Shown one piece after another: positions 53,791 through 62,612 of a DNA stretch of 64,000 nucleotides (the first letter of the stretch is position 1; the number at the start of each line of letters is the position of its first letter). Under the pieces are notes generated by a model. The model was not told the DNA's origin. It ran no database searches and worked only from the letters and a program-made list of their open reading frames with translations. The position numbers and the translations under genes are program-made. Origin of the DNA: Fluviibacter phosphoraccumulans_A (GTDB lineage Bacteria; Pseudomonadota; Gammaproteobacteria; Burkholderiales; Rhodocyclaceae). The stretch covers positions 620,001-684,000 of the forward strand of contig CP126743.1 of NCBI GenBank assembly GCA_036287865.1. Reading direction: 5' to 3'.

Positions 53791-53807
53791 TGCACCCATG
53801 TGGTGCG
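53791..53807 (+). promoter_or_regulatory. NtrC binding site upstream of glnA
   Basis: TGCACC-CATGT-GGTGCG matches the NtrC site TGCACC-N5-GGTGCA in 11 of 12 arm bases. It is centred about 130 bases upstream of the predicted transcription start, a normal enhancer distance. A second, weaker GGTGCG half-site lies at about 53817. Confidence 0.8.
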
Positions 53808-53902
53808 CTCTAAAATGGTGCGTCAAGAGATCGCTGGTTGTTCAACGGGTGATGAAAGCTACGCCAAAAGTGCGCTTTCTTTAGCCGGTTGTCGTATCAT
53901 TG

Positions 53903-53919
53903 TTGGCACGGATCCTGCT
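53903..53919 (+). promoter_or_regulatory. Sigma-54 promoter of glnA
   Basis: TTGGCAC-GGATC-CTGCT fits the sigma-54 consensus TTGGCAC-N5-TTGCA, with the invariant GG (53905-53906) and GC (53917-53918) at the right spacing. Transcription should start near 53931, giving a leader of about 65 bases before glnA. With the NtrC site and ntrBC downstream this predicts nitrogen-limited induction. Confidence 0.82.
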
Positions 53920-53997
53920 CTGTAAACGGAGCAAAGTTTTTTATCGTTTCTATATGTGTAGGCCGCATAACGCGGCCGCTTTTAGGAGATGGCTGTT

Positions 53998-55410
53998 ATG
54001 GCTACAGTGCAAGACGTCCTGAAGATGATTAAGGAAAGCGACGTTAAATACATCGATTTCCGTTTCACCGATACTCGCGGTAAAGAGCAGCACGTTGGCG
54101 TGCCTGTCAGCCAGTTCGATGCGGACAAATTTGAAGAAGGCCAGGCTTTTGACGGCTCGTCGATCGCCGGTTGGAAGGGCATTCAAGCTTCAGACATGCT
54201 GCTGATGCCAGATCCTGCATCGGCTTACATCGACCCGTTCTACGATGAAGTCACCCTGGTGCTGACCTGTGACGTGGTTGAACCAACCGATGGCAAGGGT
54301 TACGACCGTGACCCACGTTCGATCGCCAAGCGCGCCGAAGCCTACCTGAAGAGCTCGGGTATTGGTGACACGGCGTTCTTTGGTCCTGAACCAGAATTCT
54401 TCATTTTCGACTCGGTTGAGTGGAAGACCGACATGTCGGGCACTTTTGTGAAGATCTATTCGGAAGAAGCCGCTTGGTCGTCAGACGCCAAGATCGAAGG
54501 TGGCAACACCGGTCACCGTCCTGGCGTTAAGGGCGGTTACTTCCCGGTTGCTCCAGTTGATAGCTTCAACGACATTCGAACCGCGATGTGTAATGCACTG
54601 GAAGCCTGTGGCGTTTCGGTTGAAGTGCATCACCACGAAGTGGCCACCGCTGGTCAGAATGAAATCGGCACCAAGTTCAACACGCTGGTTCGCCGTGCAG
54701 ACCAGACTCAGGTTCTGAAGTATGTTGTGCTGAACGTTGCACACCAGTACGGCAAGACAGCGACCTTCATGCCTAAGCCAATCGTTGGTGATAATGGTTC
54801 GGGTATGCATGTACACCAGTCGATCTGGAAAGATGGTAAGAACCTGTTCGCAGGTGACCAGTACGCCGGCTTGTCGGAAATGGCGCTGTACTACATCGGC
54901 GGCATCATCAAGCACGCTAAGGCACTGAATGCCATTACCAACCCGGGTACCAACTCGTACAAGCGTCTGGTTCCACACTACGAAGCACCAGTGAAGCTGG
55001 CTTACTCCGCCAAGAATCGTTCAGCTTCGATCCGTATTCCATTCGTGGCTTCGACCAAGGCTCGCCGTATCGAGACCCGCTTCCCGGACCCGATTGCTAA
55101 CCCATACCTGGCATTCTCTGCGCTGATGATGGCCGGTCTGGATGGTATCCAGAACAAGATCCACCCAGGCGATCCAGCTGACAAGAACCTGTACGATCTG
55201 CCACCAGAAGAAGATGCATTGATTCCAACCGTGTGTGCCAGCCTGGACGAAGCGCTGGAAGCACTGAAGGCTGACCATGAGTTCCTGACCCGTGGTGGTG
55301 TCTTCTCGAAGGATTGGATCGATTCGTATATCGCTCTGAAGATGGAAGAAGTTAACAAGGTACGTATGACTACGCACCCAGTTGAGTTCGAACTGTACTA
55401 CTCGTGCTAA
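53998..55410 (+). CDS. glnA: Glutamine synthetase type I GlnA
   Basis: Makes glutamine from glutamate, ammonia and ATP. The product (470 residues from ATG 53998, which has AGGAG nine bases upstream; ATG 53989 overlaps too closely with that site) has DFRFTDTRGKEQHVGVPV, FDGSSIAGWKGI, GPEPEFFIFDSV, the ATP-binding NGSGMHVHQSIW and RSASIRIPFVAS, and the adenylylation tyrosine in NLYDLPPEE, so it is probably controlled by GlnE. Strong codon bias suggests high expression. A terminator separates it from ntrB. Confidence 0.98.
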   Translation: MATVQDVLKMIKESDVKYIDFRFTDTRGKEQHVGVPVSQFDADKFEEGQAFDGSSIAGWKGIQASDMLLMPDPASAYIDPFYDEVTLVLTCDVVEPTDGKGYDRDPRSIAKRAEAYLKSSGIGDTAFFGPEPEFFIFDSVEWKTDMSGTFVKIYSEEAAWSSDAKIEGGNTGHRPGVKGGYFPVAPVDSFNDIRTAMCNALEACGVSVEVHHHEVATAGQNEIGTKFNTLVRRADQTQVLKYVVLNVAHQYGKTATFMPKPIVGDNGSGMHVHQSIWKDGKNLFAGDQYAGLSEMALYYIGGIIKHAKALNAITNPGTNSYKRLVPHYEAPVKLAYSAKNRSASIRIPFVASTKARRIETRFPDPIANPYLAFSALMMAGLDGIQNKIHPGDPADKNLYDLPPEEDALIPTVCASLDEALEALKADHEFLTRGGVFSKDWIDSYIALKMEEVNKVRMTTHPVEFELYYSC

Positions 55411-55457
55411 TCGGCCTCGAGTAATTTTGCAGAGCCACTAAAGGCGAACGCAAGCAA

Positions 55458-55490
55458 AGAGGGACGGTGAACCGTCCCTCTTTTGTTTTT
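55458..55490 (+). terminator. Terminator between glnA and ntrB
   Basis: AGAGGGACGG and CCGTCCCTCT form a perfect 10-bp stem with a four-base loop TGAA, followed by TTTGTTTTT, 47 bases after glnA. It should limit readthrough so that ntrBC are made at a lower level than glnA. Confidence 0.93.
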
Positions 55491-55514
55491 AGCGCACGAA
55501 AAACGGGTTAACCC

Positions 55515-56573
55515 ATGAACGCCAAACAATCAGTGATGACCCCAGTAAATTATGCCGGCCTGGAGCTCTTGTCGTCGGCTGCCGTTGTGCTGGATCGGTC
55601 ACAGCATATTGTTTACCTGAACCCCGCCGCAGAGAATCTGCTACGCATTAGTCAGCGGGCAGCGTTAGGCCGTGATCTGTTTCAGGTGATTGGCGTTACT
55701 CCCGAACTCGTTAGCGCGATTATGAAGTCGCTGAGTAATAAGTGGGATTATAGCGGCCAGAATATCCAGATCGAACGTGTTGATGAAGTGCTCCATGTCG
55801 ACTGTACGGTGACGCCGCTCGATAATGAAGAAGGCGGGCTGCTTATAGAAATGCGTCCGGTCGATCAGCAGTTGAGAGCGCGTCGTGAAGAGCGATTGAT
55901 AGAGCTACAGCTGCGCCACCACGAACTGATGCGCAATTTGGCGCATGAAATCAAAAACCCGCTGGGTGGCATTCGTGGCGCGGCACAGTTGCTCGAACAT
56001 GAGTTACCTAATCCCTCGTTACGTGAATACACCCAGGTCATCATTAAAGAGACTGACCGCCTGCAGGATCTGATGCAACGACTGCTGCAACCGCATCAAG
56101 GCATGCAACCGGCGCCAACCAATATCCATGAAATACTGGAGCGTGTGCGCAGCCTTATTCTTGCGGAGTTTCCCAAAACGCTCACGGTGCGTCGGGATTA
56201 CGACACCAGTCTGCCTGATCTGACGGCAGACCGGGAGCAGATGATTCAGGCGGTGTTGAATATTACGCGGAATGCAGCACAGGCTATGTCGGGTAACGGG
56301 CAATTTACATTGCGTACCCGAGCGGTAAGACAGGTCACATTGCTCAAGCATCGCTGGAAGCTCGCGATTGAGTTGCAGGTGATTGATAACGGTCCGGGCA
56401 TTCCGCGAGCCATTCTCGAACGGATATTCTACCCGCTGGTATCCGGTCGCGAGGGCGGCACCGGACTGGGGCTGACGATTGCCCAGAGCTTTATCCAGCA
56501 ACATCAGGGCACGATCGAGTGCGAGAGTCGCCCTGGTCATACGCAATTTATTATCCGTTTGCCGGTTGCTTAA
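55515..56573 (+). CDS. ntrB: Nitrogen regulation sensor kinase NtrB (GlnL)
   Basis: Cytosolic histidine kinase that phosphorylates NtrC when glutamine is low, under PII control. The 352-residue product has a PAS domain (SSAAVVLDRSQHIVYLNPAA), the H-box MRNLAHEIKNPLGGIRGAAQ with the phosphorylated His, the N-box (VLNITRNAAQAMSG) and G-boxes (VIDNGPGIPRAI and GGTGLGLTIAQSFIQQHQG). No membrane helices. Genes glnA, ntrB and ntrC follow in the usual order. Confidence 0.96.
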   Translation: MNAKQSVMTPVNYAGLELLSSAAVVLDRSQHIVYLNPAAENLLRISQRAALGRDLFQVIGVTPELVSAIMKSLSNKWDYSGQNIQIERVDEVLHVDCTVTPLDNEEGGLLIEMRPVDQQLRARREERLIELQLRHHELMRNLAHEIKNPLGGIRGAAQLLEHELPNPSLREYTQVIIKETDRLQDLMQRLLQPHQGMQPAPTNIHEILERVRSLILAEFPKTLTVRRDYDTSLPDLTADREQMIQAVLNITRNAAQAMSGNGQFTLRTRAVRQVTLLKHRWKLAIELQVIDNGPGIPRAILERIFYPLVSGREGGTGLGLTIAQSFIQQHQGTIECESRPGHTQFIIRLPVA

Positions 56574-56698
56574 AGCGATAGAATGAAACTCATGTACTGT
56601 TTTAGAAAAAACCGGCACAGTAATTGCTCTGTATCTGGAGACGATAATAGGATTGGCTGGGGCGAGTGCCTAGCTGGTCTCTCCTTGAGATAGAACAC

Positions 56699-58213
56699 AT
56701 GAAGTCCGTATGGATTGTTGATGATGACCAGTCGATTTGCTGGGTGCTTGAAAAAGCACTGGGCCGAGCTGGCGTTTCCCAGCGCAGTTTTGATCATGCC
56801 AATGATGTGATTAATGCGCTGGATGCGGGCAACCCGCCGCCGCAAGTCCTCATCTCGGATATCCGTATGCAGGGCCCCTCGGGTCTGGATATGCTGGCGC
56901 GAATCAAAACGCTTTTGCCGGAGCTCCCTGTCATCATCATGACGGCCTATTCTGATCTCGAAAGTGCAGTTACCGCTTTTCAAGGGGGTGCCTTTGAATA
57001 TCTGGCTAAACCGTTTGATATCGATCAGGCATTAGCCTTGATACAACGGGCGATGGCACAGTCTGCAAAACCAACGCCTGTAAGCAGTGACGTAGACGGC
57101 GGGGTGCCTGAAATTCAAGGACATGCGCCCGCCATGCAGGAGGTGTTTAGAGCAATTGGCAGGCTCTCTAATTCCAGCGCGACCGTTTTGATCACCGGCG
57201 AATCCGGATCGGGTAAAGAATTGGTTGCCCGGGCGTTACATCGTTACAGCTCCCGGGCTAATAAACCATTCATCGCCATTAATACGGTAGCGATTCCTAA
57301 AGATCTGCTTGAGTCTGAATTGTTTGGCCACGAGCGGGGTGCCTTTACCGGAGCTGCGACTCAACGCCGTGGACGTTTCGAAGAGGCGGATGGTGGCACC
57401 CTGTTTCTCGATGAAATTGGGGATATGCCTGCCGAGTTACAGACGCGCCTGTTACGCGTGCTGTCAGACGGGCACTATTACCGCGTCGGCGGCCATCAAT
57501 CGATTAAATCGAATGTGCGCGTGATCGCGGCAACGCATCAGAACTTTGAAGAGCGTGTGCGGCAGGGATTATTCCGGGAAGACCTGTTTCATCGTCTTAA
57601 CGTGATCCGCTTGCGCCTGCCTTTGCTTAAAGAGCGCCGAGAAGACATCCCCGATCTGGCAGAACACTTTCTGGCGCGTAGTGCCAAAGAGCTGGGGGGC
57701 GAACCTAAACAATTAACACCCGCGGCGATGGCATACCTGACCTCATTGCCATTTCCGGGAAACGTGCGCCAGCTAGAAAATCTATGCCACTGGTTAACGG
57801 TGATGGCCCCCGGACAAGTGGTCGACCTGAACGATTTGCCGCCAGAGTTAAGAGAAGAACAGGCTTTGGCAGCGCAGCCGGATACAGAATCGGTGTTAGT
57901 GAAACCAAAAGCGCTATTGCCTTTGGACAACGCGGGTGCAGACTGGACTGAAGCGCTTGCCGAGGTGGTGGACAACCTGTTGGTTAACTCTGGAAATGAG
58001 GCAGGGAGTGTCGATGGTATTCACGAGCGTTTGATGCAGTCCTTCGAGCGTACGTTAATCCAGCGCGCCCTGCTGCATACCGGAGGGAGACGCATCGAAG
58101 CGGCGCAGCTGTTGGGCATTGGGTGTAATACAATTACGCGCAAGATCCAGGAACTGAAGCTCGATGAAGAATCCGCCGCAAAACCAATCCCAATTAAAGA
58201 TCACGCGATTTGA
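56699..58213 (+). CDS. ntrC: Nitrogen regulator NtrC (GlnG), sigma-54 activator
   Basis: Response regulator and enhancer-binding protein. The 504-residue product has a receiver domain (VWIVDDDQSICWVLEKALGR; phosphorylated Asp in LISDIRM), the sigma-54 AAA+ domain (GESGSGKELVARALH, the sigma-54 contact loop GAFTGA, LFLDEIGDMPAELQTRLLRV) and a Fis-type HTH (IEAAQLLGIGCNTITRKIQE). Start ATG 56699 precedes MKSVWIVDDD; the frame extends upstream without family sequence. Its 3' end overlaps the birA start by 50 bases. Confidence 0.97.
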   Translation: MKSVWIVDDDQSICWVLEKALGRAGVSQRSFDHANDVINALDAGNPPPQVLISDIRMQGPSGLDMLARIKTLLPELPVIIMTAYSDLESAVTAFQGGAFEYLAKPFDIDQALALIQRAMAQSAKPTPVSSDVDGGVPEIQGHAPAMQEVFRAIGRLSNSSATVLITGESGSGKELVARALHRYSSRANKPFIAINTVAIPKDLLESELFGHERGAFTGAATQRRGRFEEADGGTLFLDEIGDMPAELQTRLLRVLSDGHYYRVGGHQSIKSNVRVIAATHQNFEERVRQGLFREDLFHRLNVIRLRLPLLKERREDIPDLAEHFLARSAKELGGEPKQLTPAAMAYLTSLPFPGNVRQLENLCHWLTVMAPGQVVDLNDLPPELREEQALAAQPDTESVLVKPKALLPLDNAGADWTEALAEVVDNLLVNSGNEAGSVDGIHERLMQSFERTLIQRALLHTGGRRIEAAQLLGIGCNTITRKIQELKLDEESAAKPIPIKDHAI

Positions 58214-58973
58214 TTCGAGTGATTCGACCAATCGTTTACTGCTGACCGCAGCAGAATCCGGTGAGCCATCGGGTTCGGTGTTTATTGCGCGTGAACAAGT
58301 GTCTGGGCGAGGGCGACGTGGTCGTCATTGGTTGGCGGCGCCAGGCGAAAGCCTTGCATTCTCTTTGCTATGGACGTTTGAGCCAGAGCCAGCCCGTTTA
58401 ACAGGGCTACCGCTTGTGGTTGGTCTGGCCGTAGTTCGCGCATTGGCGCTGCTCGCGGCTGAGCGAGTGGATGGCGTTCAATTGGGCCTCAAGTGGCCGA
58501 ATGACCTGTTGCTTGCCCGCTCAGAGGGTAGCTATGCCAAGGTGGGCGGGGTTCTCGTCGAGTCTGTGTTGCGTTCTGGCGCTTATGGACAAAAAGAATT
58601 GGCGGTCGTCATAGGGGTGGGTTTGAATTGCGGCGAGTGCACAGAAATCAAGCAGAAGGTTCCAGATCAGCAGGTAGGATCGCTTTCCGAACTGTGGCCT
58701 GATCACGTACCATCGGCGGAGGTATTCGATGCGGTGTTAGATCAACTTGTTGTCGATTTATCTGAATTCCGCGAAATGGGCTTTGCGGCGTTTAGTGAAG
58801 CATGGAATGCGGTTGATCTCTGGCGAAATCGCTTTGTGCAGATCTGCGAGCAAGGTACTGTATTGCAAGAAGGCTTTTGCCGAGGCGTTGATGCGGAAGG
58901 CGCGTTATGTATTGAAACAGTATCTGGCATAAAATGGATTGTTTCGGGCGATGTCAGCCTGCGCAAGGTATAG
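58164..58973 (+). CDS. birA: Biotin-[acetyl-CoA-carboxylase] ligase BirA, no HTH domain
   Basis: Joins biotin to the biotin carboxyl carrier protein through biotinyl-AMP. The 269-residue product has DSTNRLLL, the biotin-binding SGRGRRGRHWLAAPGESLAF, KWPNDLLL and VGGVLVES with VVIGVGLNC; the N-terminal repressor domain of E. coli BirA is absent, so it cannot regulate biotin genes directly. ATG 58164 lies in the 3' end of ntrC; a later start near 58180 is possible. coaX follows after seven bases. Confidence 0.93.
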   Translation: MKNPPQNQSQLKITRFDSSDSTNRLLLTAAESGEPSGSVFIAREQVSGRGRRGRHWLAAPGESLAFSLLWTFEPEPARLTGLPLVVGLAVVRALALLAAERVDGVQLGLKWPNDLLLARSEGSYAKVGGVLVESVLRSGAYGQKELAVVIGVGLNCGECTEIKQKVPDQQVGSLSELWPDHVPSAEVFDAVLDQLVVDLSEFREMGFAAFSEAWNAVDLWRNRFVQICEQGTVLQEGFCRGVDAEGALCIETVSGIKWIVSGDVSLRKV

Positions 58974-58980
58974 TCCCAAA

Positions 58981-59736
58981 ATGCATTTACTATTGGATTT
59001 CGGCAACACACGTCTTAAGTGGGCGATCAGTCCGGGCAGCTTTTCAGGCGGTAGCCGACTGGCGCAAAAAGGCGCTGTATCTTATGAAGAGGCGCCACTA
59101 TCTACATGGGTGCAGACCATGCGGTCAAATCCCATAAACGAAATCTGGTTTGCCAGTGTCGTTGGCCCCGACTTGGAAACGCAGGTTTTTACACAAATTT
59201 CTGCGGTAGCTTCGGTGCCGAAACATTTTCAGGTTGGCGCTCAGGCAGGTGCGCTTCAAAACCTTTATGCAACACCGCAGACATTGGGCGTAGATCGTTG
59301 GGCGGCAGCTATTGGCGCATGGGGGTTGTTTAAACAGCCTTGCCTGGTTGTATGTGCCGGTACCGCGACAACGATTGATCTGATTGACGCACCTCAGCCG
59401 GATAAGGCTAATTATCGTGGCGGATTAATCATGCCCGGTCTGGACTTAATGCTGCAATCGTTGCATCAGGGAACGGCGCGCTTGCCTGCCGCAAAAGGTC
59501 GTTATTGTGCGGCGCCTGCAGTAGCCGATAACACGGATGACGCCATCACCAGCGGTGCGATCGACGCAACCTGTGGCGCTATTGAGCGAATGGCGCAGCG
59601 CCTGGCTGACAATGCGCCATTGTTAATTACGGGTGGCAATGCCGAGCGCTTGCAGGCTGTGTTGGGTGCCAGGGCCCAGGTTGTCGAAGATCTGGCGCTT
59701 GAAGGTCTGGCGATTCATGCGCTGAATCATCACTAA
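58981..59736 (+). CDS. coaX: Type III pantothenate kinase CoaX
   Basis: First step of coenzyme A synthesis. The 251-residue product has the acidic LLLDFGNTRLKWAISPG, TLGVDRWAAAIGAWGL, CAGTATTIDLI and GGLIMPGLDLMLQSLH, all typical of type III. ATG 58981 is chosen; upstream extension overlaps birA. The birA-coaX pair is common in betaproteobacteria. Confidence 0.95.
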   Translation: MHLLLDFGNTRLKWAISPGSFSGGSRLAQKGAVSYEEAPLSTWVQTMRSNPINEIWFASVVGPDLETQVFTQISAVASVPKHFQVGAQAGALQNLYATPQTLGVDRWAAAIGAWGLFKQPCLVVCAGTATTIDLIDAPQPDKANYRGGLIMPGLDLMLQSLHQGTARLPAAKGRYCAAPAVADNTDDAITSGAIDATCGAIERMAQRLADNAPLLITGGNAERLQAVLGARAQVVEDLALEGLAIHALNHH

Positions 59737-59777
59737 CCCTATTGAGACATTTTGATGGATCCCATTAATAACAAAAA

Positions 59778-61138
59778 ATGCCACCCAAGGCGCCAGGTAA
59801 TTTCCGGGCCGTGGTGATTGAAGAATTGCTCGCCTTCTGGTCGTTTTTGCTGAGCAACTGGTTATATATTCTGCCTGGCCTGCTGTTGGTGCTTGCGTTG
59901 CTGTACATCGTTCGCCCGATGCCGCCAAAATCTCTGACCATCGCCACGGGTCAATATCACTCGACGGCCGATGTGGTTGGGCAGCGCTATCGGGAATTCT
60001 TTCGTCAGCATGGCGTCGACCTGCAGTTGATTGAGTCCAAAGGTGCAGAAGACAATCTGAGCCTGTTGGCAGAGGGCAAGGTGGATGCGGCGTTTTCTCA
60101 AGGCGGCATGGCATTGCCTGAAGAAGCCCGTCATTTTGTCTCGTTGGGGTCGGTCGTTTATCAGCCGCTCTGGTTGTTCCATTATCAGGCAGCTGGCGTG
60201 GATCAGGATCTGAATAAGTTTTTGCAGGGCAAGCGGGTGTCGATCAACATCCCGGGCAGCAGCACGCGCGCAATGGTTCAACAGCTTTTAAAAGCTCAGG
60301 GCGTGAATACAGATCCGGCAAACTTTCTGGCGATGAGCACCAAAGACTCGGTTACGGCCTTCAAAGAACGCAAAATTAATGCAATCTTTCTATTGGGCGC
60401 GATGGCGTCAAAGAACGTTCAAGAGATCGCGCAGTATCCCGGGGTGCAGATTTATAGCTTCCCGTTAGCCACGGCCTATGCCAAGCGATTCCAGTATCTG
60501 GACCCGGTGGTTTTACCGGCTGGTACATTTAATTTGCACCCCATTGTGCCTAAGCAAGATGTGCACATGATCGCAACCACCCTGGATATTCTGACAAAAG
60601 AAACAATGCATCCTGCCCTGCAGTTGCTCTTCATGGAAGCAACCGACGATTTTGAGCGTAAACGGGTGTCCTTCTTCTTTCCAGGAAAATTTCCGACCTA
60701 CATGGACACAGAATTCCTGAAAGCGATGTCGCACGACGTTATTTCAAGGAGGGCTCGCCCTTTCTCTGGGGGTATGTTCCTTTCTGGGTGGCCAGCCTGT
60801 TTGATGAAGTGTGGTTTTATTTAATTGCCGTTGGCGCCATCGTTATCCCGGTGATTGGTTTCTGGCCAAGTTATCGTAAAACGCATGCTGTGTTGAGTAT
60901 CGAGTCCTGTTATAACGAACTTCGGATGATTGAAACCGAAATTTCCCTGGTGTGGCAAGAAACGGGTGGCGTTAAAGCAGACATGCTGTATCGCATTGAC
61001 CAGCTGAAAGACAAGGTTCGCGAGCTATGGATGCCTACCGGTAATCGCAGTGCGTACTATGATTTGCGTGCGGCCATCAATATCGTCCGTGAAGACATTG
61101 TGGCGGAGCTGGCAACACAAGATCAGGTCGTGCGTTAA
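59778..61138 (+). pseudogene. TAXI family solute-binding protein, membrane anchored (frameshifted)
   Basis: TAXI proteins bind solutes for TRAP transporters. Here the protein has an N-terminal membrane helix (WLYILPGLLLVLALLYIV), then the TAXI domain (LTIATGQYHSTADVVGQRYR, FSQGGMALPEEARHFVSLGS, GKRVSINIPGSSTRAMVQQL). Near 60735 a single-base shift occurs; the next frame continues YFKEGSPFLWGYVPFWVASL and a second membrane helix (VWFYLIAVGAIVIPVIGFWP), then a charged helical tail to 61138. Two membrane segments and no TRAP permease genes nearby suggest a sensor-like or transporter-free role. Corrected length about 453 residues. Confidence 0.83.
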
Positions 61139-61900
61139 TCAGGCAAGATCAATGATTGGCAGTGTAGCGATACGGCTGCGCAAGGCATGACGTGCGGCTT
61201 TGTGTTCTGGGTAAATGGATTCAACAACGGCCCAGAAACGCGGGCTGTGATTCATTTCCTTCAGATGCGCCAGCTCATGAACAATCACATATTCCACCAG
61301 GTCATGCAGTAGGTGAACGAGACGCCAGTTCAAACGAATGTAACCATTGCTGGTGCAGCTACCCCACCGCGTTCTCGCCTGAGACAGTGATAGCGCAGTG
61401 ACGTTCACACCCATACGGGGCGCTAATTCATTGATACGCGATTCGAAGTGCGCCAGCGCTTCATGGCGTAACCACTTAACAAGCGCCTTATGATTACGTG
61501 CTGTGTGGTCTGGATCCGAGCTGTGTAATAGCAGCGAGTTTTTCAGGTGCTCGATCCGGGCGCTGCGCGCAGTGTGATGTGTCGTCCGAACGACATAAGG
61601 CACACCAAAAATCGGCAGCGGTATGTCGCCATGAATCGATCAGCTGCTGTTGAAACGTTCGGATCGCCATTCATCCAGTTTCTGAATCACCCAGGCCTCG
61701 TGCGTTAGGATGAGCGACTCTGACTGGCGTAACGACAAGTTCATCGGGCCAAGAACGTGCAGGCCGCGATGATCAATGGTCATGCTGAGTCTGCGTCGTG
61801 GGCTGCGCTTGATCGTGTAAGGAAGAATGCGGTCAGACAGGGTGACGCTGTGTTCTTGTTCGCTGGGCTTAGGTTTAGTGCCGAACAGGAGGAAGTTCAC
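61139..61900 (-). pseudogene. YgjP-like metallopeptidase with in-frame TGA
   Basis: YgjP/DUF45-type zinc peptidase. From a GTG start at 61900 (inside the plsC 3' end) the N-terminal part reads TIKRSPRRRLSMTIDHRGLH and HEAWVIQKLDEWRSERF; a TGA at 61640-61642 then interrupts, but the same frame continues SIHGDIPLPIFGVPYVVRTT and reaches the zinc motif VHELAHLKEMNHSPRFW and RTRWGSCTSNGYIRLNWRLV. A CGA-to-TGA change explains the stop. Total 254 codons, normal for the family. Its stop abuts that of the convergent TAXI gene. Confidence 0.82.
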
Positions 61901-62603
61901 GCATAGCCTCTCGAATCCAGGTTTCTACCCGTTCGTTTAGTTCGCTGTCTGTTAGGCCTGCTGGGTCAATAGCCGGGCCGAAACGTACCGTAATGGTGCC
62001 GGGTTTTTTGATGAAGGCATTCCTGGGCCAGAGCTCCCCTGCATTGTGGGCAACAGGGATGACAGGTGTGCCGGTACGTGTTGCCAGGCGTGCGCCGCCG
62101 AGCTTGAATTTACCCATTTTGCCTGGGGCAACACGCGTGCCTTCGGGAAAGATGATGATGGATAGCCCCTGACCGAGACGTTTTTGACCTTGGGTCACAA
62201 TCTTTTCTAGGGCGGCTTTTCCCGCGCTACGGTCGATCCAGATCATGCGAAGCCCCCAAAGCGCCCATCCAAAAAATGGGATGGCCAGTAGCTCACGTTT
62301 GAGCACAAAATTTGCCGGTGGCATCCAGATTTGGAGGGCGATCGTTTCCCAGGCCGATTGGTGCTTCACCAGATAAATCGCGGGAGTTGGACTGATGTTT
62401 TCTTGCCCCTGGATCTGGCATCGTATACCGAGAATCAACTGGCATATGGCCATAAAGCCGTAGCGCCACATCTGACAAATCGCATAACAAATTTTGAAGC
62501 GAGGAGCTTCCGGCAATACATAGGTACACAAAACCAGCGTGCCGCAGAACATGGTCCAGGCAGCGAGGATGAGTGTAAACAGGGTAGAGCGTAGTGCAGT
62601 CAC
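61875..62603 (-). CDS. plsC: 1-acyl-sn-glycerol-3-phosphate acyltransferase PlsC
   Basis: Adds the second acyl chain in phosphatidic acid synthesis at the inner membrane. The 242-residue product has an N-terminal membrane segment (LFTLILAAWTMFCGTLVL), the catalytic HX4E-type KHQSAWET (the usual form is HX4D; Glu is common in this group), and the acyl-acceptor motif FPEGTRVAPG. It overlaps the YgjP-like gene by 26 bases and lies 9 bases after gmhB. Confidence 0.94.
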   Translation of the reverse strand: MTALRSTLFTLILAAWTMFCGTLVLCTYVLPEAPRFKICYAICQMWRYGFMAICQLILGIRCQIQGQENISPTPAIYLVKHQSAWETIALQIWMPPANFVLKRELLAIPFFGWALWGLRMIWIDRSAGKAALEKIVTQGQKRLGQGLSIIIFPEGTRVAPGKMGKFKLGGARLATRTGTPVIPVAHNAGELWPRNAFIKKPGTITVRFGPAIDPAGLTDSELNERVETWIREAMRELPPVRH

Positions 62604-62612
62604 GGCCGCTGC

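Noticed and set aside
54481..54978. 165-codon minus-strand ORF inside glnA
   Set aside because: Shadow of a strongly biased housekeeping gene.
18070..61900. Genetic code change or stop-codon readthrough system
   Set aside because: Both TAG and TGA would have to be read as sense, for Gln, Arg and Trp alike, while intact genes in the same window end in these codons; point changes or errors are simpler.
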